From: Lysinibacillus halotolerans
GTDB lineage: Bacteria > Bacillota > Bacilli > Bacillales_A > Planococcaceae
Assembly: GCF_003711845.1 (NCBI RefSeq)
Contig: NZ_RHLQ01000004.1
Span: 1-64,000 of the forward strand
DNA length: 64,000 nt
Reading direction: 5' to 3'
Of the stretch, positions 48,439-58,017 are shown one piece after another. Both the position numbers and the translations under genes were made by a program. Under the pieces are notes generated by a model that saw only the letters and a program-made list of their open reading frames with translations, was not told where the DNA came from and ran no database searches. How positions within the stretch are numbered: the stretch's first letter is position 1; each line of letters starts with the position of its first letter.

Positions 48439-48470
48439 AAAAGGCATTCTCCTCAAAGAGTATGCCTTTT
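48439..48470. terminator. bidirectional terminator between the sdpI-like gene and sdpC remnant
   Basis: Stem AAAAGGCAT/ATGCCTTTT with partly paired loop; T-rich on both strands. Confidence 0.7.
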
Positions 48471-48482
48471 CTAAAAAATGCC

Positions 48483-48920
48483 CTATTTTCCCGATTGTTC
48501 TGTCAACATATCCAATGTTTCTACAGCTGCTTGTTCAATAGCATACGCCTGTTGAACGGAACTTGATGTATATGCAACATATTTCCATATACCTGTTGTA
48601 ATTGCAGCCCCAGTTTGTAGAACTACGCCCTGAACACCGCCAACATATAAGTATACGCCTGCTACTACAACTAAAACGCATACTGTTGGACCACATGCTT
48701 GAGGTGTAACTACATCTTCCTCAGTTAATACCTCTGTTTTATTTCCGCTATCTTCGGCATAAGAAACAATTAACTTTTCTCCCTCTGCTAATGTCTCAAC
48801 CAGTTTATTTGGGTCCTTATTTTCAATAGAGCTTTTTAGCTCATCAAAATATGTAGGATCCACTTCCTCGATGTACTCAACAATAGCGACGGCAGCTTTC
48901 TCCCCTTCTTTTGATTTTGC
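48483..48920 (-). pseudogene. sdpC: 5'-truncated SDP toxin precursor gene (sdpC remnant)
   Basis: The open frame encodes SKEGEKAAVAIVEYIEEVD, then DPTYFDELKSSIENKDPNKL, then the toxin core CGPTVCVLVVVAGVYLYVGG and ALQTAAAVTT-like VLQTGAAITTGIWKYVAYTSSS. This matches the last 120 or so residues of B. subtilis SdpC, whose mature SDP is the Cys-to-Ser hydrophobic peptide with one disulfide. Here the two cysteines are separated by four residues (five in SDP). The signal peptide and about 85 N-terminal residues are missing: at about 48920 the homology stops and the opposite-strand sdpB homology begins. The only start codon is an unsupported GTG at 48863. No export is possible, so the gene is probably dead. 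Confidence 0.8.
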
Positions 48921-49736
48921 CTTTTTGGTGACGTATCTTGCGAATATTTAACTGCTCCTTCTGCATTTTGTGTTGCTGACCATTTTAACATTTCTCTAGA
49001 ATTAATTAGATTTTTAATGATCCTCTGCCTCTTTATTATCGCAAGTGGCTGGAGACCCCAATATACCGGTATTATTCATTGGTATATAGCATATACCCTT
49101 CAGTGGTCAGCTACTACAATAGACGGTGGAGAACAGATAAATACCGTCCTTACTTTTTTGTTAATTCCAATCACACTTTTGGATAGAAGAAAGAATCATT
49201 TTTACAAAACTGTTGAAAATTGTAACAATTTTTATAGCAAATATATAACTTGGCTATTTATGATATTAATAAAAATTCAGGTGGGTATTATATATCTTAA
49301 TGCTGCTTTAGAACGATTAAAAAATCCTGAATGGGCAGATGGAACTGCACTATATTATTTCTTTAGTGATCCAATTTTCGGCTTACCTCCTTATCAATTA
49401 AATGTATTAGAACCATTATTAAATAGCCCATTCATTATTCTGGTAACATGGGCAGTCACTGTTTTCGAATTGTTTTTGGTTATCTGTATGTTTGCTTCAA
49501 GTCCACTTAAAAGATTTGGACACAATTTAGGGATTATTTTTCACATTGGGATTATTTTTACGATTGGGATTGTAACTTTTGGAATCACAATGTGTGCAGC
49601 TGTTATATTGTATTTAAGACAGTGGAATAACGAATATTCATTTACAAAAGTAAAAAAGACATTGAAAAAATATATTAATTTGAAAAACACTAAACGTTTC
49701 TTTGTAGATAGTTCAGGACGGAGTATCTTTAAGTAA
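48915..49736 (+). pseudogene. sdpB: 5'-truncated sdpB remnant (HTTM membrane protein)
   Basis: The frame runs from about 48915: FGDVSCEYLTAPSAFCVADH, then FNISLELIRFLMIL, GWRPQYTGIIHWYIAYTLQ, TIDGGEQINTVL, LNAALERLKNPEWADGTALYYF and FFSDPIFGLPPYQLN. Each block matches B. subtilis SdpB in order. About 50 N-terminal residues are missing, including the first membrane helix. The first ATG in frame (49017) has no ribosome site and would cost a further 34 residues. SdpB is needed to mature the SDP toxin. The frame after the truncation is uninterrupted, suggesting a recent event. The upstream edge abuts the sdpC remnant head-to-head. Confidence 0.78.
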
Positions 49737-49759
49737 AAAATAAAAAAGGATTGAAAAAA

Positions 49760-50152
49760 ATGAGCGGGATTATTTTATTTGATGGGGATTGTAACTTTTG
49801 TGATTGTGCAGTTCAATTCATAATTAAAAATGATAAAAAAGGCTATTTTAAATTTGCATCATTACAGAGTGAAATCGGGATTTGTTTATTAAATAAGTAT
49901 AGTGCGCCACATGATATTGATAGTATTTTTCTGTTGGAAAATAATAAATATCATTATAAATCTTCTGCAGTACTTCGAATTTGCAAAAATTTAAAAGGAT
50001 GGTATAAGACGGGGTATATATTGATAATCATCCCTAAACCATTAAGAGATTTCATTTATAATATTGTTGCAAAAAACCGCTATAGGTGGTTTGGTAAAAG
50101 AGAAACTTGTATGATTCCTTCTCCAGAAGTTCGCAAACGTTTCTTAGATTAA
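49760..50152 (+). CDS. DCC-family thiol-disulfide oxidoreductase (DUF393)
   Basis: 130 residues from the ATG at 49760 behind AAGGA. It starts MSGIILFDGDCNFCDC, the DCC/YuxK signature with a CxxC pair (Cys11, Cys14), and ends with the family YRWFGKRETCMIPSP segment. It has no signal peptide. It follows the sdpB remnant by 23 bases in the same direction. HTTM-domain and DCC-domain proteins often occur together. Because SDP contains a disulfide, this could have been a toxin-maturation partner, but that role is inferred. The gene is intact. Confidence 0.82.
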   Translation: MSGIILFDGDCNFCDCAVQFIIKNDKKGYFKFASLQSEIGICLLNKYSAPHDIDSIFLLENNKYHYKSSAVLRICKNLKGWYKTGYILIIIPKPLRDFIYNIVAKNRYRWFGKRETCMIPSPEVRKRFLD

Positions 50153-50342
50153 TATGGACTAAATGGAGATTATATTTTTTCAAGAAAAAAGCATAGTTCT
50201 TAACAATTAAAGAACGGTCACAGAGTATCGAAATATACAAATTATTACCAAACTTTAATGTTACTTTTTGAATTTTTTTAATTTTAATACTAATTTTACA
50301 TCAGTTATTTGTCAGAATATGATTTACTGAATAAAAAAATAA

Positions 50343-50373
50343 TAGACAAAGTCGTCGAAAGCGACTTTGTCTA
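50343..50373. terminator. hairpin after the DCC gene
   Basis: Perfect 12-bp stem TAGACAAAGTCG/CGACTTTGTCTA, 7-base loop. The arms share AGACAAAGTC with the terminator at 45285-45317. It lacks a clear T tract on the plus strand. Confidence 0.55.
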
Positions 50374-50381
50374 GAGTATAA

Positions 50382-50420
50382 GACCAGTCTTTAATAATTA
50401 AGGAAAGGCTGGTCATTTTA
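50382..50420 (+). terminator. terminator-like hairpin, second after the DCC gene
   Basis: Stem GACCAGTCTTT/AAAGGCTGGTC (one mismatch) followed by ATTTTAGTTTG. Confidence 0.55.
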
Positions 50421-50750
50421 GTTTGTTATTTATTTCACTGATGACATTTTGAGTTTAATATAGACTTGGGATAATTAATTTGTAAATACCAGGAGATAGG
50501 TCTATTTCATCTTCATCGAAGAATCTCTCTTTTTTAATGGGTGTATACTTTGGATTTTACTACAACCATTCATCTTCCTTATATCAAATTTTGATTCATT
50601 AAATAAAAAAATGTTATAAAAGTGTTCGATAATATATTAGCGACACTAAGGAAAAGAATAGTTCTCAAAAAGAACAGTGTTTGCTAAGTTAAAAGAATCA
50701 GTAATAAAGTAAAAACAACAAAATTAGTAGCAAAATTTGAGAATTAAACT

Positions 50751-50794
50751 CAGATTGTAGACAAACTAGAATTTTCAAGTTTGCCTACAATCTG
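50751..50794 (-). terminator. terminator of luxS
   Basis: Stem CAGATTGTAG-A-CAAACT with AGTTTG-C-CTACAATCTG, about 10-base loop, then a T-rich stretch on the minus strand. Confidence 0.8.
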
Positions 50795-50809
50795 AAGTAA
50801 TAATTTTTC

Positions 50810-51280
50810 TTATTGTTCCTCTTTAAAAACCGTTGACCATTCGCTGCGTTTTTCTAACATTTCTTTTGCAAGATTTTGGGCACCTTCTAAACTATGGTTT
50901 GCTGCCCAGCCACATTGCACTTCATTACAAGCTGGAACTTCCGTAGCGTTAACAACATCTTGTAATGTCTTTTCTAAAATCGTTAACACTTCTTCATAGT
51001 CATCATGGTTAATCATCGTTAAATAAAAACCTGTTTGGCATCCCATCGGACTCATATCGACTACAAAGTCCGTATAGTTACGAATATTTTCTGCCATAAG
51101 GTGCTCTATTGAGTGAAGAGCATCCATTTTCATATGTTCTTCGTTTGGTTGTTTGAAACGGACATCATATTTACGGACAACATCGCCATTTTGCCCTTCC
51201 TTAATCCCGGCAAGTCTTACATATGGCGCTGCCACTTTTGTATGATCTAAATTGAAACTTTCAACATTCATTTTTGGCAC
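50810..51280 (-). CDS. luxS: S-ribosylhomocysteine lyase LuxS
   Basis: 156 residues from the GTG at 51280, chosen because GAGGT lies 8 bases before it and the protein then starts (M)[12 protein letters not shown] like the family; longer upstream starts exist. Metal-site motif HSIEH (His56, Glu59, His60) and Cys123 in VQCG, with catalytic Cys81 in [10 protein letters not shown]. It cleaves S-ribosylhomocysteine to homocysteine and DPD, the precursor of AI-2, in the activated-methyl cycle. It is a single gene. Confidence 0.95.
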   Translation of the reverse strand: MPKMNVESFNLDHTKVAAPYVRLAGIKEGQNGDVVRKYDVRFKQPNEEHMKMDALHSIEHLMAENIRNYTDFVVDMSPMGCQTGFYLTMINHDDYEEVLTILEKTLQDVVNATEVPACNEVQCGWAANHSLEGAQNLAKEMLEKRSEWSTVFKEEQ

Positions 51281-51422
51281 GATTTTATACCTCATTTCTA
51301 ATTTCCTTGATTGTAAACGAGCAATCATGAATAGTAGACGGATATTCAACTCTCATTTATCTATACTATTTTACAGGTTTGGCTTATTTCTGTCACTGGT
51401 GACAACACCATTCCTTCAAATT

Positions 51423-53414
51423 TTATAAATAGTTTTTAAACCATGTAATAATTTGAGTTAAACGCTCGATTCGTAGGCTCGGTGTACCTGTACGAGATAA
51501 GTTATGATTATTGTCAGGGAATCGAACGAAACTCGTTTCTTTCCCCATCGATTTTAATGTAATAAATAATTGTTCGGCTTGTTCAATTGGACAGCGGAAA
51601 TCCAGTTCACTATGCAATATTAATAACGGTGTTTCAATATTATTCGCGTATTTTAATGGAGAATGATGCCATAGCTTTTCTGGATCTGTCATATCGGCAC
51701 CAATTTGCCACGGTGTAAAATAATAACCAATATCAGAAACGCCAAAGAAACTAATCCAGTTAGATATGCTTCGTTGCGTTACCGCTGCTTTAAAACGGTT
51801 CGTATGACCGACAATCCAATTTGTCATAAATCCACCGTAAGAACCTCCTGTAACTCCTAGGCGTTCTGCATCAATCCAAGAATGCTCGCGAAGGACTTCA
51901 TCCAAACCAGCCATAATGTCTTCATAATCTCCTCCACCATAATCACCGCGCACTGCATCAACAAACGTTTGACTATAGCCATGGCTTCCCCTTGGATTTA
52001 CATAAAGTACACCGTAACCTTGAGCTGCTAACAGTTGCATTTCATGGAAGAATGTATTGGCATACATCGTATGAGGACCACCATGAATTTCAACAATTAA
52101 TGGATACTTTTCCCCATCTTTAAATTGGCTAGGTTTCATTAACCAACCATGGACAGATACATCATTTGTACTTGTGTAGTAAAAGGATTCTGGTTTTACA
52201 AGTTCAACTTCTTCTAACCATTCATCATTAAAGTGCGTGATTTGATTTCGTTCGCCCTTCGCAATATCAACTTTATATAACTCCCCTGGGGAAACAGGAT
52301 TCGATACACAAACTAATGCAATTTGACCATTTTTGTAAATGGCATAATCATATGCGTGCTCCCCTTCTGGTGTCGCAGGATAAACAGCCCCATCTAAACT
52401 TGCATAATATAATTGAACATCCCCCGTTGTAGAAAGTTGGAAATATAAGTCGTTGTCTTTCGTCCAAACTACATCTGGAGCTGCAACCCCTTGCTGAACA
52501 TCGGCAACAGCATAATCACCTACAGGGCTATCAATGCTTTCTGTTAAATTTTGAGTTAACTCAGTCTCCGTATCATAAATATACACGTTGGAGTGGGTCG
52601 CGTTTTTATAAGTTGCATCGCTTCCAACATAGGCTATATATCTACCATCATATGAATATTTTGCCCCGCCATAGTAACCTTCCTGGTCTACTAATACCGT
52701 TCTGTTTTTCGTTTCAACATCTACAATAAATAATCGATTATTAAATTCGTAATCAGGCTGATCATGATGTTTTATACCGATAATAAGTTTTTTTCCGTCA
52801 GGAGAAATATCGTTTAAAGAGTAAGAATCTTTCCCTTCTGTAAACTGTTGAATGGAGTTATCTTTTAAAGAAACAAAGCCAATTTGGGAGGAAACCTTTT
52901 GTTTAACAAGCCCATGTCCCTTTACCCCATCCATTTTATAACGCATTTTGTGTACAGTATAAGCTTCTAGTTTTTCCTTTTCTTCCTCTTTTTTCACCTT
53001 TTCAGCAAAGGTTGCCCCTTCCTTCAAGCTACTCGTAAACCATATTTTTTCCCCACATGGTGACCATAAAAATGATTGGATTCCTTCTTCAAGGTCTGTT
53101 ATTTTTTTTGCTTCGCCACCACTTTTATTTATCATATAAAGTTGATTTTTTTCATTACGATTGGAAATGAAGGCAACTTGTTTTCCATCTGGTGACCATT
53201 TAGGATTTGAAATTCGTTCCTTTTCAAAAGTCCATTGAACGACTTCATTAGAATCTACATTTACATAATATAAATGGTTAAAATATTGATCCTCTTTTTC
53301 ATCAATAAACGTATTAAGAAAGACAGCTTCCTTTTCTGTCGGAGAAAATTGTGGGTTTGTAATGGACTGAATTTTAAACAAATCCTCTTTTTTCAGCTTT
53401 CTTTTTGTAACCAT
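51423..53414 (-). CDS. yuxL: S9-family peptidase (YuxL-like acylaminoacyl peptidase)
   Basis: 663 residues from the ATG at 53414 behind GGTGG; starts a few codons earlier are possible. The N-terminal beta-propeller is built from WD40/TolB-like repeats (NPKWSPDGKQVAFISNRNEK, FLWSPCGEKIWF, AKYSYDGRYIAYVG). The C-terminal alpha/beta hydrolase has IVEIHGGPHTMY, YVNPRGSHGY, nucleophile GVTGGSYGGFMTNW, and the acid and histidine in LDFRCPIEQAEQL and DNNHNLSRTG. It is a cytoplasmic oligopeptidase; the physiological substrate is unknown. It is a single gene near luxS. Confidence 0.92.
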   Translation of the reverse strand: MVTKRKLKKEDLFKIQSITNPQFSPTEKEAVFLNTFIDEKEDQYFNHLYYVNVDSNEVVQWTFEKERISNPKWSPDGKQVAFISNRNEKNQLYMINKSGGEAKKITDLEEGIQSFLWSPCGEKIWFTSSLKEGATFAEKVKKEEEKEKLEAYTVHKMRYKMDGVKGHGLVKQKVSSQIGFVSLKDNSIQQFTEGKDSYSLNDISPDGKKLIIGIKHHDQPDYEFNNRLFIVDVETKNRTVLVDQEGYYGGAKYSYDGRYIAYVGSDATYKNATHSNVYIYDTETELTQNLTESIDSPVGDYAVADVQQGVAAPDVVWTKDNDLYFQLSTTGDVQLYYASLDGAVYPATPEGEHAYDYAIYKNGQIALVCVSNPVSPGELYKVDIAKGERNQITHFNDEWLEEVELVKPESFYYTSTNDVSVHGWLMKPSQFKDGEKYPLIVEIHGGPHTMYANTFFHEMQLLAAQGYGVLYVNPRGSHGYSQTFVDAVRGDYGGGDYEDIMAGLDEVLREHSWIDAERLGVTGGSYGGFMTNWIVGHTNRFKAAVTQRSISNWISFFGVSDIGYYFTPWQIGADMTDPEKLWHHSPLKYANNIETPLLILHSELDFRCPIEQAEQLFITLKSMGKETSFVRFPDNNHNLSRTGTPSLRIERLTQIITWFKNYL

Positions 53415-53526
53415 TTGTTCCACCATCCTTTTCAATATTTCGATTTCCGTAATATAAAGTTTATCACGACGACCATTTATGTCAAACTATTTTTAATTAT
53501 CAAAAATATAGAATCTAATAGAAAAT

Positions 53527-53559
53527 AAAAAAGATTATCCCCCTTATTGGAGATAATCT
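53527..53559 (-). terminator. terminator of lcfB
   Basis: Perfect 8-bp stem AGATTATC/GATAATCT with a 12-base loop, then T-rich sequence on the minus strand. Confidence 0.8.
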
Positions 53560-53571
53560 CTTTCCATCTAT

Positions 53572-55122
53572 TTATTTCGCTCTCTCAAATTCTTTTAAGG
53601 AACGGCGTAATATTTTCCCTGTCGAATTTTTCGGTAGTTCATCTAACAGCTCGATTACAGTCGGAACTTTATATTTCACAAGACGATTGGAACAATACTG
53701 TTGTAATTCTTCAATAGACGTATTATTTTCTTTTAATACAACATAGGCATGTACTGCTTCTCCTAAATTGGAATCAGGCATACCGACGACTGCCGCTTCT
53801 AACACATTCGGATGAGAGAATAATACTTCTTCCACTTCACGGGGATACACATTAAATCCGCCCACAATAATCATATCTTTTTTCCGATCGACAATATAGA
53901 AGTAATCTTCTTCATCCTTTTTCGCCAAATCACCAGTATATAACCATTCACCACGAATCGCATTATACGTTTCTTCTGGCATTTTATAATAGCCTTTCAT
54001 CACATTCGGACCACGAACAATTAATTCGCCTACTTCTCCAACTGGGACCTCATTTCCATTTTCATCAACAATTTTATTATCAACATTTGGAATGGACATC
54101 CCAATCGATCCAGCTTTACGTTCCCGATCCAATGGATTGAAACATGTTACGGGTGAAGCTTCTGACAAACCATAACCTTCTGAAACGCGTACTTTAAATT
54201 TCTCTTCAAAATTATAAAGAACTTGAACAGGTAATGGTGCCCCACCTGAAACGGCTAGACGTAAGTGTGAGAAATTTTCCGTATTGCCATCAAATTGATA
54301 AAGAAAATTGAACATTGTCGGTACACCTGCAAATACTGTTGCCTGTTCCCTTCCAGCAAGTTCATAAATTTCACTTGGACTAAATTTTGGCGCTAATAGT
54401 ACCGTAGCCCCTTGAAGTAACGGCGCATTGACAACAACCGTTAAGGCAAACACGTGAAATACAGGTAGAGTAGCAATAACTCGGTCATCCGGATTCATTT
54501 CTAAATAATGCCCAACATCCCGTGCGTTGGAGTACAGGTTGCGATGGGTTAACATAGCTCCCTTTGGATAGCCCGTCGTTCCTGAAGTATATAAAATAAT
54601 TGCCACATCATCCTCTTCCACATGAACTGGATCTATGGAGGATGTAGCCTCCCCTAGTACTTCAGAAAATAAAAACGTCTTTTCCTTTGCTATTGAAGAA
54701 AGGGATTCTATTCGTTCCTCTATATTCAATGATGTTTCACAAATAATGTACTTTTCTACCTGTGGTAATACGTTTACCCCCGCTTCTACGAATGGCAGTA
54801 AACTATCAAGGGCGATGACTACTTTCACATCACCATTTTGAATAATGTACGATATTTCTTCCTGCGTATACGTTGGATTTACTGGTATTGCAGTTGCTCC
54901 GATTCGCATTGTCGCATACAACGAAATTAAAAAATGTGGAGTATTTCCTAATAAAAACGCCACATGATCTCCCTTTTCCACCCCAAGTTGTTGTAATGCC
55001 CATGCAAAACGACTTACTGTTTGTTCGAACTCACCGTATGTAGTGTCACTCCCTAAAAAATGATATGCACGTCTTTCGGGTTGTTCTAATGCTGTTTGTC
55101 GAACACGTTCAACTAAATTCAA
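53572..55122 (-). CDS. lcfB: long-chain fatty acid-CoA ligase
   Basis: 516 residues, close to B. subtilis LcfB (YhfL). ANL-superfamily motifs: LYTSGTTGYPKGAMLTH near 172, EGYGLSEASPVTCF near 300, TGDLAKKDEEDYFYIVDRKKDMI near 390, and the late lysine in NSTGKILRRSL. It activates fatty acids to acyl-CoA with ATP. The probable start is TTG at 55122 behind GAAGGG. In B. subtilis lplJ and lcfB are near neighbours; here a Bce-type module sits between them. Confidence 0.92.
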   Translation of the reverse strand: MNLVERVRQTALEQPERRAYHFLGSDTTYGEFEQTVSRFAWALQQLGVEKGDHVAFLLGNTPHFLISLYATMRIGATAIPVNPTYTQEEISYIIQNGDVKVVIALDSLLPFVEAGVNVLPQVEKYIICETSLNIEERIESLSSIAKEKTFLFSEVLGEATSSIDPVHVEEDDVAIILYTSGTTGYPKGAMLTHRNLYSNARDVGHYLEMNPDDRVIATLPVFHVFALTVVVNAPLLQGATVLLAPKFSPSEIYELAGREQATVFAGVPTMFNFLYQFDGNTENFSHLRLAVSGGAPLPVQVLYNFEEKFKVRVSEGYGLSEASPVTCFNPLDRERKAGSIGMSIPNVDNKIVDENGNEVPVGEVGELIVRGPNVMKGYYKMPEETYNAIRGEWLYTGDLAKKDEEDYFYIVDRKKDMIIVGGFNVYPREVEEVLFSHPNVLEAAVVGMPDSNLGEAVHAYVVLKENNTSIEELQQYCSNRLVKYKVPTVIELLDELPKNSTGKILRRSLKEFERAK

Positions 55123-55310
55123 AACACCCTTCCCCCTTTGCGCTTAACTCCCTTTTGCTACGAAATTGACAAAAGGGAGATGAAAATGAATTACTATTCA
55201 TTTTCTAAATATTATAAATTATTTATATTAATAAAACAATCTATTTTAGTATTTTATTACATTTTTCTCTTCGAAAACGAAAAATTATTCTACTAATAAC
55301 ATTTATTTTG

Positions 55311-57242
55311 TTAATCTCGAACATGAGCTAAATAGCGCCATCGAATTAAATAAAAATAAATAAGTTGCAAAAGGATTAATAGGCTAAAGGAGATAACAAC
55401 TTCTTTAACAATTGATATATTAGCAAAATCTCTCAATAAATTTTGCAGCGTAAAGAATGCAAAAAGACTATGGAATAGTGCAACACCCCATGGTAAGAAA
55501 AATTGAGGTAATAGGTGTTTCGTAACAAGGGATTTCAGCTCACTATTGGAGATCCCCATACGTTTTAACACATCGAATTTTTTCTTATCAGCTTCTAAAT
55601 TCGTATGCAATTTAAAGTAAATAAAACTACCTGCTGCTAATAAAAAGACTGCTGCTACTAGTAAGCCTACTAAAGTAAGTAATGAATACGTAGATAAAAG
55701 ATACGAATAATTTAATCCTGCATTTTCAAAATAATAAGGTAAATGATATTCATCTTTTAAATACTCCTTCGAAACCTTTTGTTGAATATTAAATCCGACT
55801 TCATTCGCTTCAATCCACTGGGGAATATCGAACGTATATAAATGATACCCTGGTTCTACTTCAGGGAATCCACTATATGGATGTACTAGTTGTTTAAAAT
55901 CTTCATCACTAATAATAATGGCATTTAAACCAACGATAGTTCTTGGAAAGATTAACTTTGGATATACTTCGTCAATATGGATAGGTACATTGTTTTCAAC
56001 TAAAACAGTGTCTACTGTTCGTTTGGCCAATTTCTTAATCGAATCTTCCGAATAAGGAATAAACATTCCTTCCCCCTTCGATAAGTTAATTAACGGATAG
56101 CCATAAGAAAATAATAAACTATTAATATCAGACTCACTAAAAACTTCCACTTCATAATTGGTGAAAGATGATGTCTGCTTTAACACAGTAAATTGGGTAA
56201 GTTGATAAGATAATCCTTTATGCTCTAACTCCGATACGATGGATTGAATATGTTTATGTTCATACGGATTATCGATATGCCCTTTATAAATTAACCCTAA
56301 AGGATTCAGTTTATCGTATTGGGATGTATAAGATGAAAAAGCAGCAAGCAATCCAATCGATAAAAAGGCTAATGTAGATACCATCGTCATAATAAAGTAA
56401 ATTTTTCCGTTGTTTTTAAAAATAAACGTCTGTTCTGCAATCGGTAGCATTCGGGATTTTTTCCAATAAAGACTTTTTCTCCCCTTTACCCTGGCAAAGA
56501 AATATTGGGTCGTATGGGCGAAAAAGTAATACGTACCAATCGTAATAAAAATCGGAATTAATACTGAAAAAATTTCGAAGGTTCCCCGTGTAGTAAGAAG
56601 AGCTAAACAGTAGCTCAAAACGATGAAGATAAGCCCAAGTATCGCTTTGTTTTTCGTATAGTCCACCTGTATTTCAACACTTTTTGGTCCATTAAATACA
56701 TCAATAATATTTTTCTCCGGTGCAAAATGGAAACAAAATAACGAAATAAAAATGAAAGCACTTAAATAAACACCAATCGTTAATAAAAATGGTTCCCATG
56801 AAAGATAAAGGGGTAGATCTTCCAAAAATAAAATTTCCCGGACAATCATAAAGAAAAATTTAGAAAAGGAAAATCCAAAAATAATCCCTAACACAATAGA
56901 AATGGAGCCGATAATAATCGTCTCCAAAAAAATGAGCTTCGAAAGCTGTCTTCTCTCCATCCCTAAGTGAAGCAAAATCGCAAATTCTTTCGATCTAGCT
57001 TCTAAAAAAGCTTTCATCGAATAGAAAATAAAAAACCAAGAAAACAGCACTAAAATGATTTCAGCAATGACCATCCAAAGAATTGGGACATTCCCTAAAA
57101 AGCCATTCTCCGTTGCGGGATGGAACATCAGCATCGAATATATAAAGAAAACAAATACGGAAAAAAAGCTTGCCATAAAGAAAGCGGCATAAATTCGAAT
57201 ATTTCGTATCACATTACGGTAAGCGAATTGATGAAAGGTCAC
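55311..57242 (-). CDS. BceB-type ABC transporter permease (FtsX-like)
   Basis: 643 residues. One N-terminal membrane helix, then groups of helices with two FtsX domains (about 55-175 and 525-640) and a large extracellular domain of about 200 residues (about 305-500), the architecture of BceB/PsdB/YxdM. The extracellular part recognises peptide antibiotics bound to cell-wall lipids, and the permease also acts as sensor for the paired kinase. The start is GTG at 57242 behind GGGAGG, overlapping the ATPase gene by 29 bases. Confidence 0.9.
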   Translation of the reverse strand: MTFHQFAYRNVIRNIRIYAAFFMASFFSVFVFFIYSMLMFHPATENGFLGNVPILWMVIAEIILVLFSWFFIFYSMKAFLEARSKEFAILLHLGMERRQLSKLIFLETIIIGSISIVLGIIFGFSFSKFFFMIVREILFLEDLPLYLSWEPFLLTIGVYLSAFIFISLFCFHFAPEKNIIDVFNGPKSVEIQVDYTKNKAILGLIFIVLSYCLALLTTRGTFEIFSVLIPIFITIGTYYFFAHTTQYFFARVKGRKSLYWKKSRMLPIAEQTFIFKNNGKIYFIMTMVSTLAFLSIGLLAAFSSYTSQYDKLNPLGLIYKGHIDNPYEHKHIQSIVSELEHKGLSYQLTQFTVLKQTSSFTNYEVEVFSESDINSLLFSYGYPLINLSKGEGMFIPYSEDSIKKLAKRTVDTVLVENNVPIHIDEVYPKLIFPRTIVGLNAIIISDEDFKQLVHPYSGFPEVEPGYHLYTFDIPQWIEANEVGFNIQQKVSKEYLKDEYHLPYYFENAGLNYSYLLSTYSLLTLVGLLVAAVFLLAAGSFIYFKLHTNLEADKKKFDVLKRMGISNSELKSLVTKHLLPQFFLPWGVALFHSLFAFFTLQNLLRDFANISIVKEVVISFSLLILLQLIYFYLIRWRYLAHVRD

Positions 57243-57990
57243 CTACTTGTCCTCCCCCTAGTAAGCTCAGCACATTTAGTATTCGTTGGAAAAATGTTTG
57301 GCGTCTATCATCCCGATGAATTTCATTGAAAAATTCACCATCTTTTATAAATAACACCCGATCACAAAAACTCGCGGCAATTGGGTCATGGGTAACCATA
57401 ATAATTGTTGCCCGTTTTTCTTCATTGATTTTACTTAACAGCTCAAGCACTTCACGGGAATTATTTGAGTCTAAATTCCCTGTCGGTTCATCAGCTAAAA
57501 TAATCGTAGGCTCATGAATTAACGCCCTCGCAATAGCTACCTTTTGGGCTTGTCCACCGGAAATTTCATTCGGTCTTTTATGTAAGTAGGAAGTTAAATC
57601 GAGCCTTTTAGCTAAATTTTTCAACCTTTCTTCCATCATCTCTACCGGCTTTTGATCGAGAGTTAAAGGTAAAATGATATTTTCCTCTACCGTTAACATA
57701 GGCAACAAATTAAAATCTTGAAAAACAAATCCTAGTTCCCTTCTTCTAAAATAGGCTAGTTCATTTGGACTTAAGCTTTGTGGCTTCATATCATTGAAAA
57801 TAATTTCACCGGAAGTGGGACGATCAATCGTCGAGATTAAATTTAATAACGTGGATTTCCCGCTACCTGAGGGACCCATTACAGCTAAAAACTCCCCTTG
57901 CTCCACATCAAAGGAAAGCTGATTTAATGCTCGATTCGTTACTTTTCCTTCATATACTTTTGTTACATCTTTCACTTGTAATATTGGCAT
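57214..57990 (-). CDS. BceA-type ABC transporter ATP-binding protein
   Basis: 258 residues. Walker [13 protein letters not shown] near 40, Q-loop VFQDFNLLPMLTV, signature ISGGQAQKVAIARAL, Walker B ILADEPTGNLDSNNSRE, and switch histidine MVTHDPIAASFCDRV. The C-terminal ILNVLSLLGG is typical of BceA-type proteins. With BceB it removes peptide antibiotics such as bacitracin from their lipid target. It lies 27 bases after the histidine kinase gene. Confidence 0.93.
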   Translation of the reverse strand: MPILQVKDVTKVYEGKVTNRALNQLSFDVEQGEFLAVMGPSGSGKSTLLNLISTIDRPTSGEIIFNDMKPQSLSPNELAYFRRRELGFVFQDFNLLPMLTVEENIILPLTLDQKPVEMMEERLKNLAKRLDLTSYLHKRPNEISGGQAQKVAIARALIHEPTIILADEPTGNLDSNNSREVLELLSKINEEKRATIIMVTHDPIAASFCDRVLFIKDGEFFNEIHRDDRRQTFFQRILNVLSLLGGGQVGDLSSIRLP

Positions 57991-58017
57991 TGTTCCATTC
58001 CCTCATATCAAATAGTA

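Larger units (their letters stand above)
50153..50750. other. gene-free AT-rich flank of the sdp-like island
   Basis: No gene is supported. It holds two strong hairpins (listed separately) and otherwise low-complexity AT-rich sequence. It marks the return to core chromosome at luxS. Confidence 0.5.

Noticed and set aside
48921-49016. Minus-strand reading frame EMLKWSATQNAEGAVKY upstream of the sdpC remnant, which looked like sdpC continued after a frameshift
   Set aside because: The plus strand of the same bases matches SdpB block by block (SAFCVADH, FNISLELIRF), so the minus-strand frame is only its antisense shadow.
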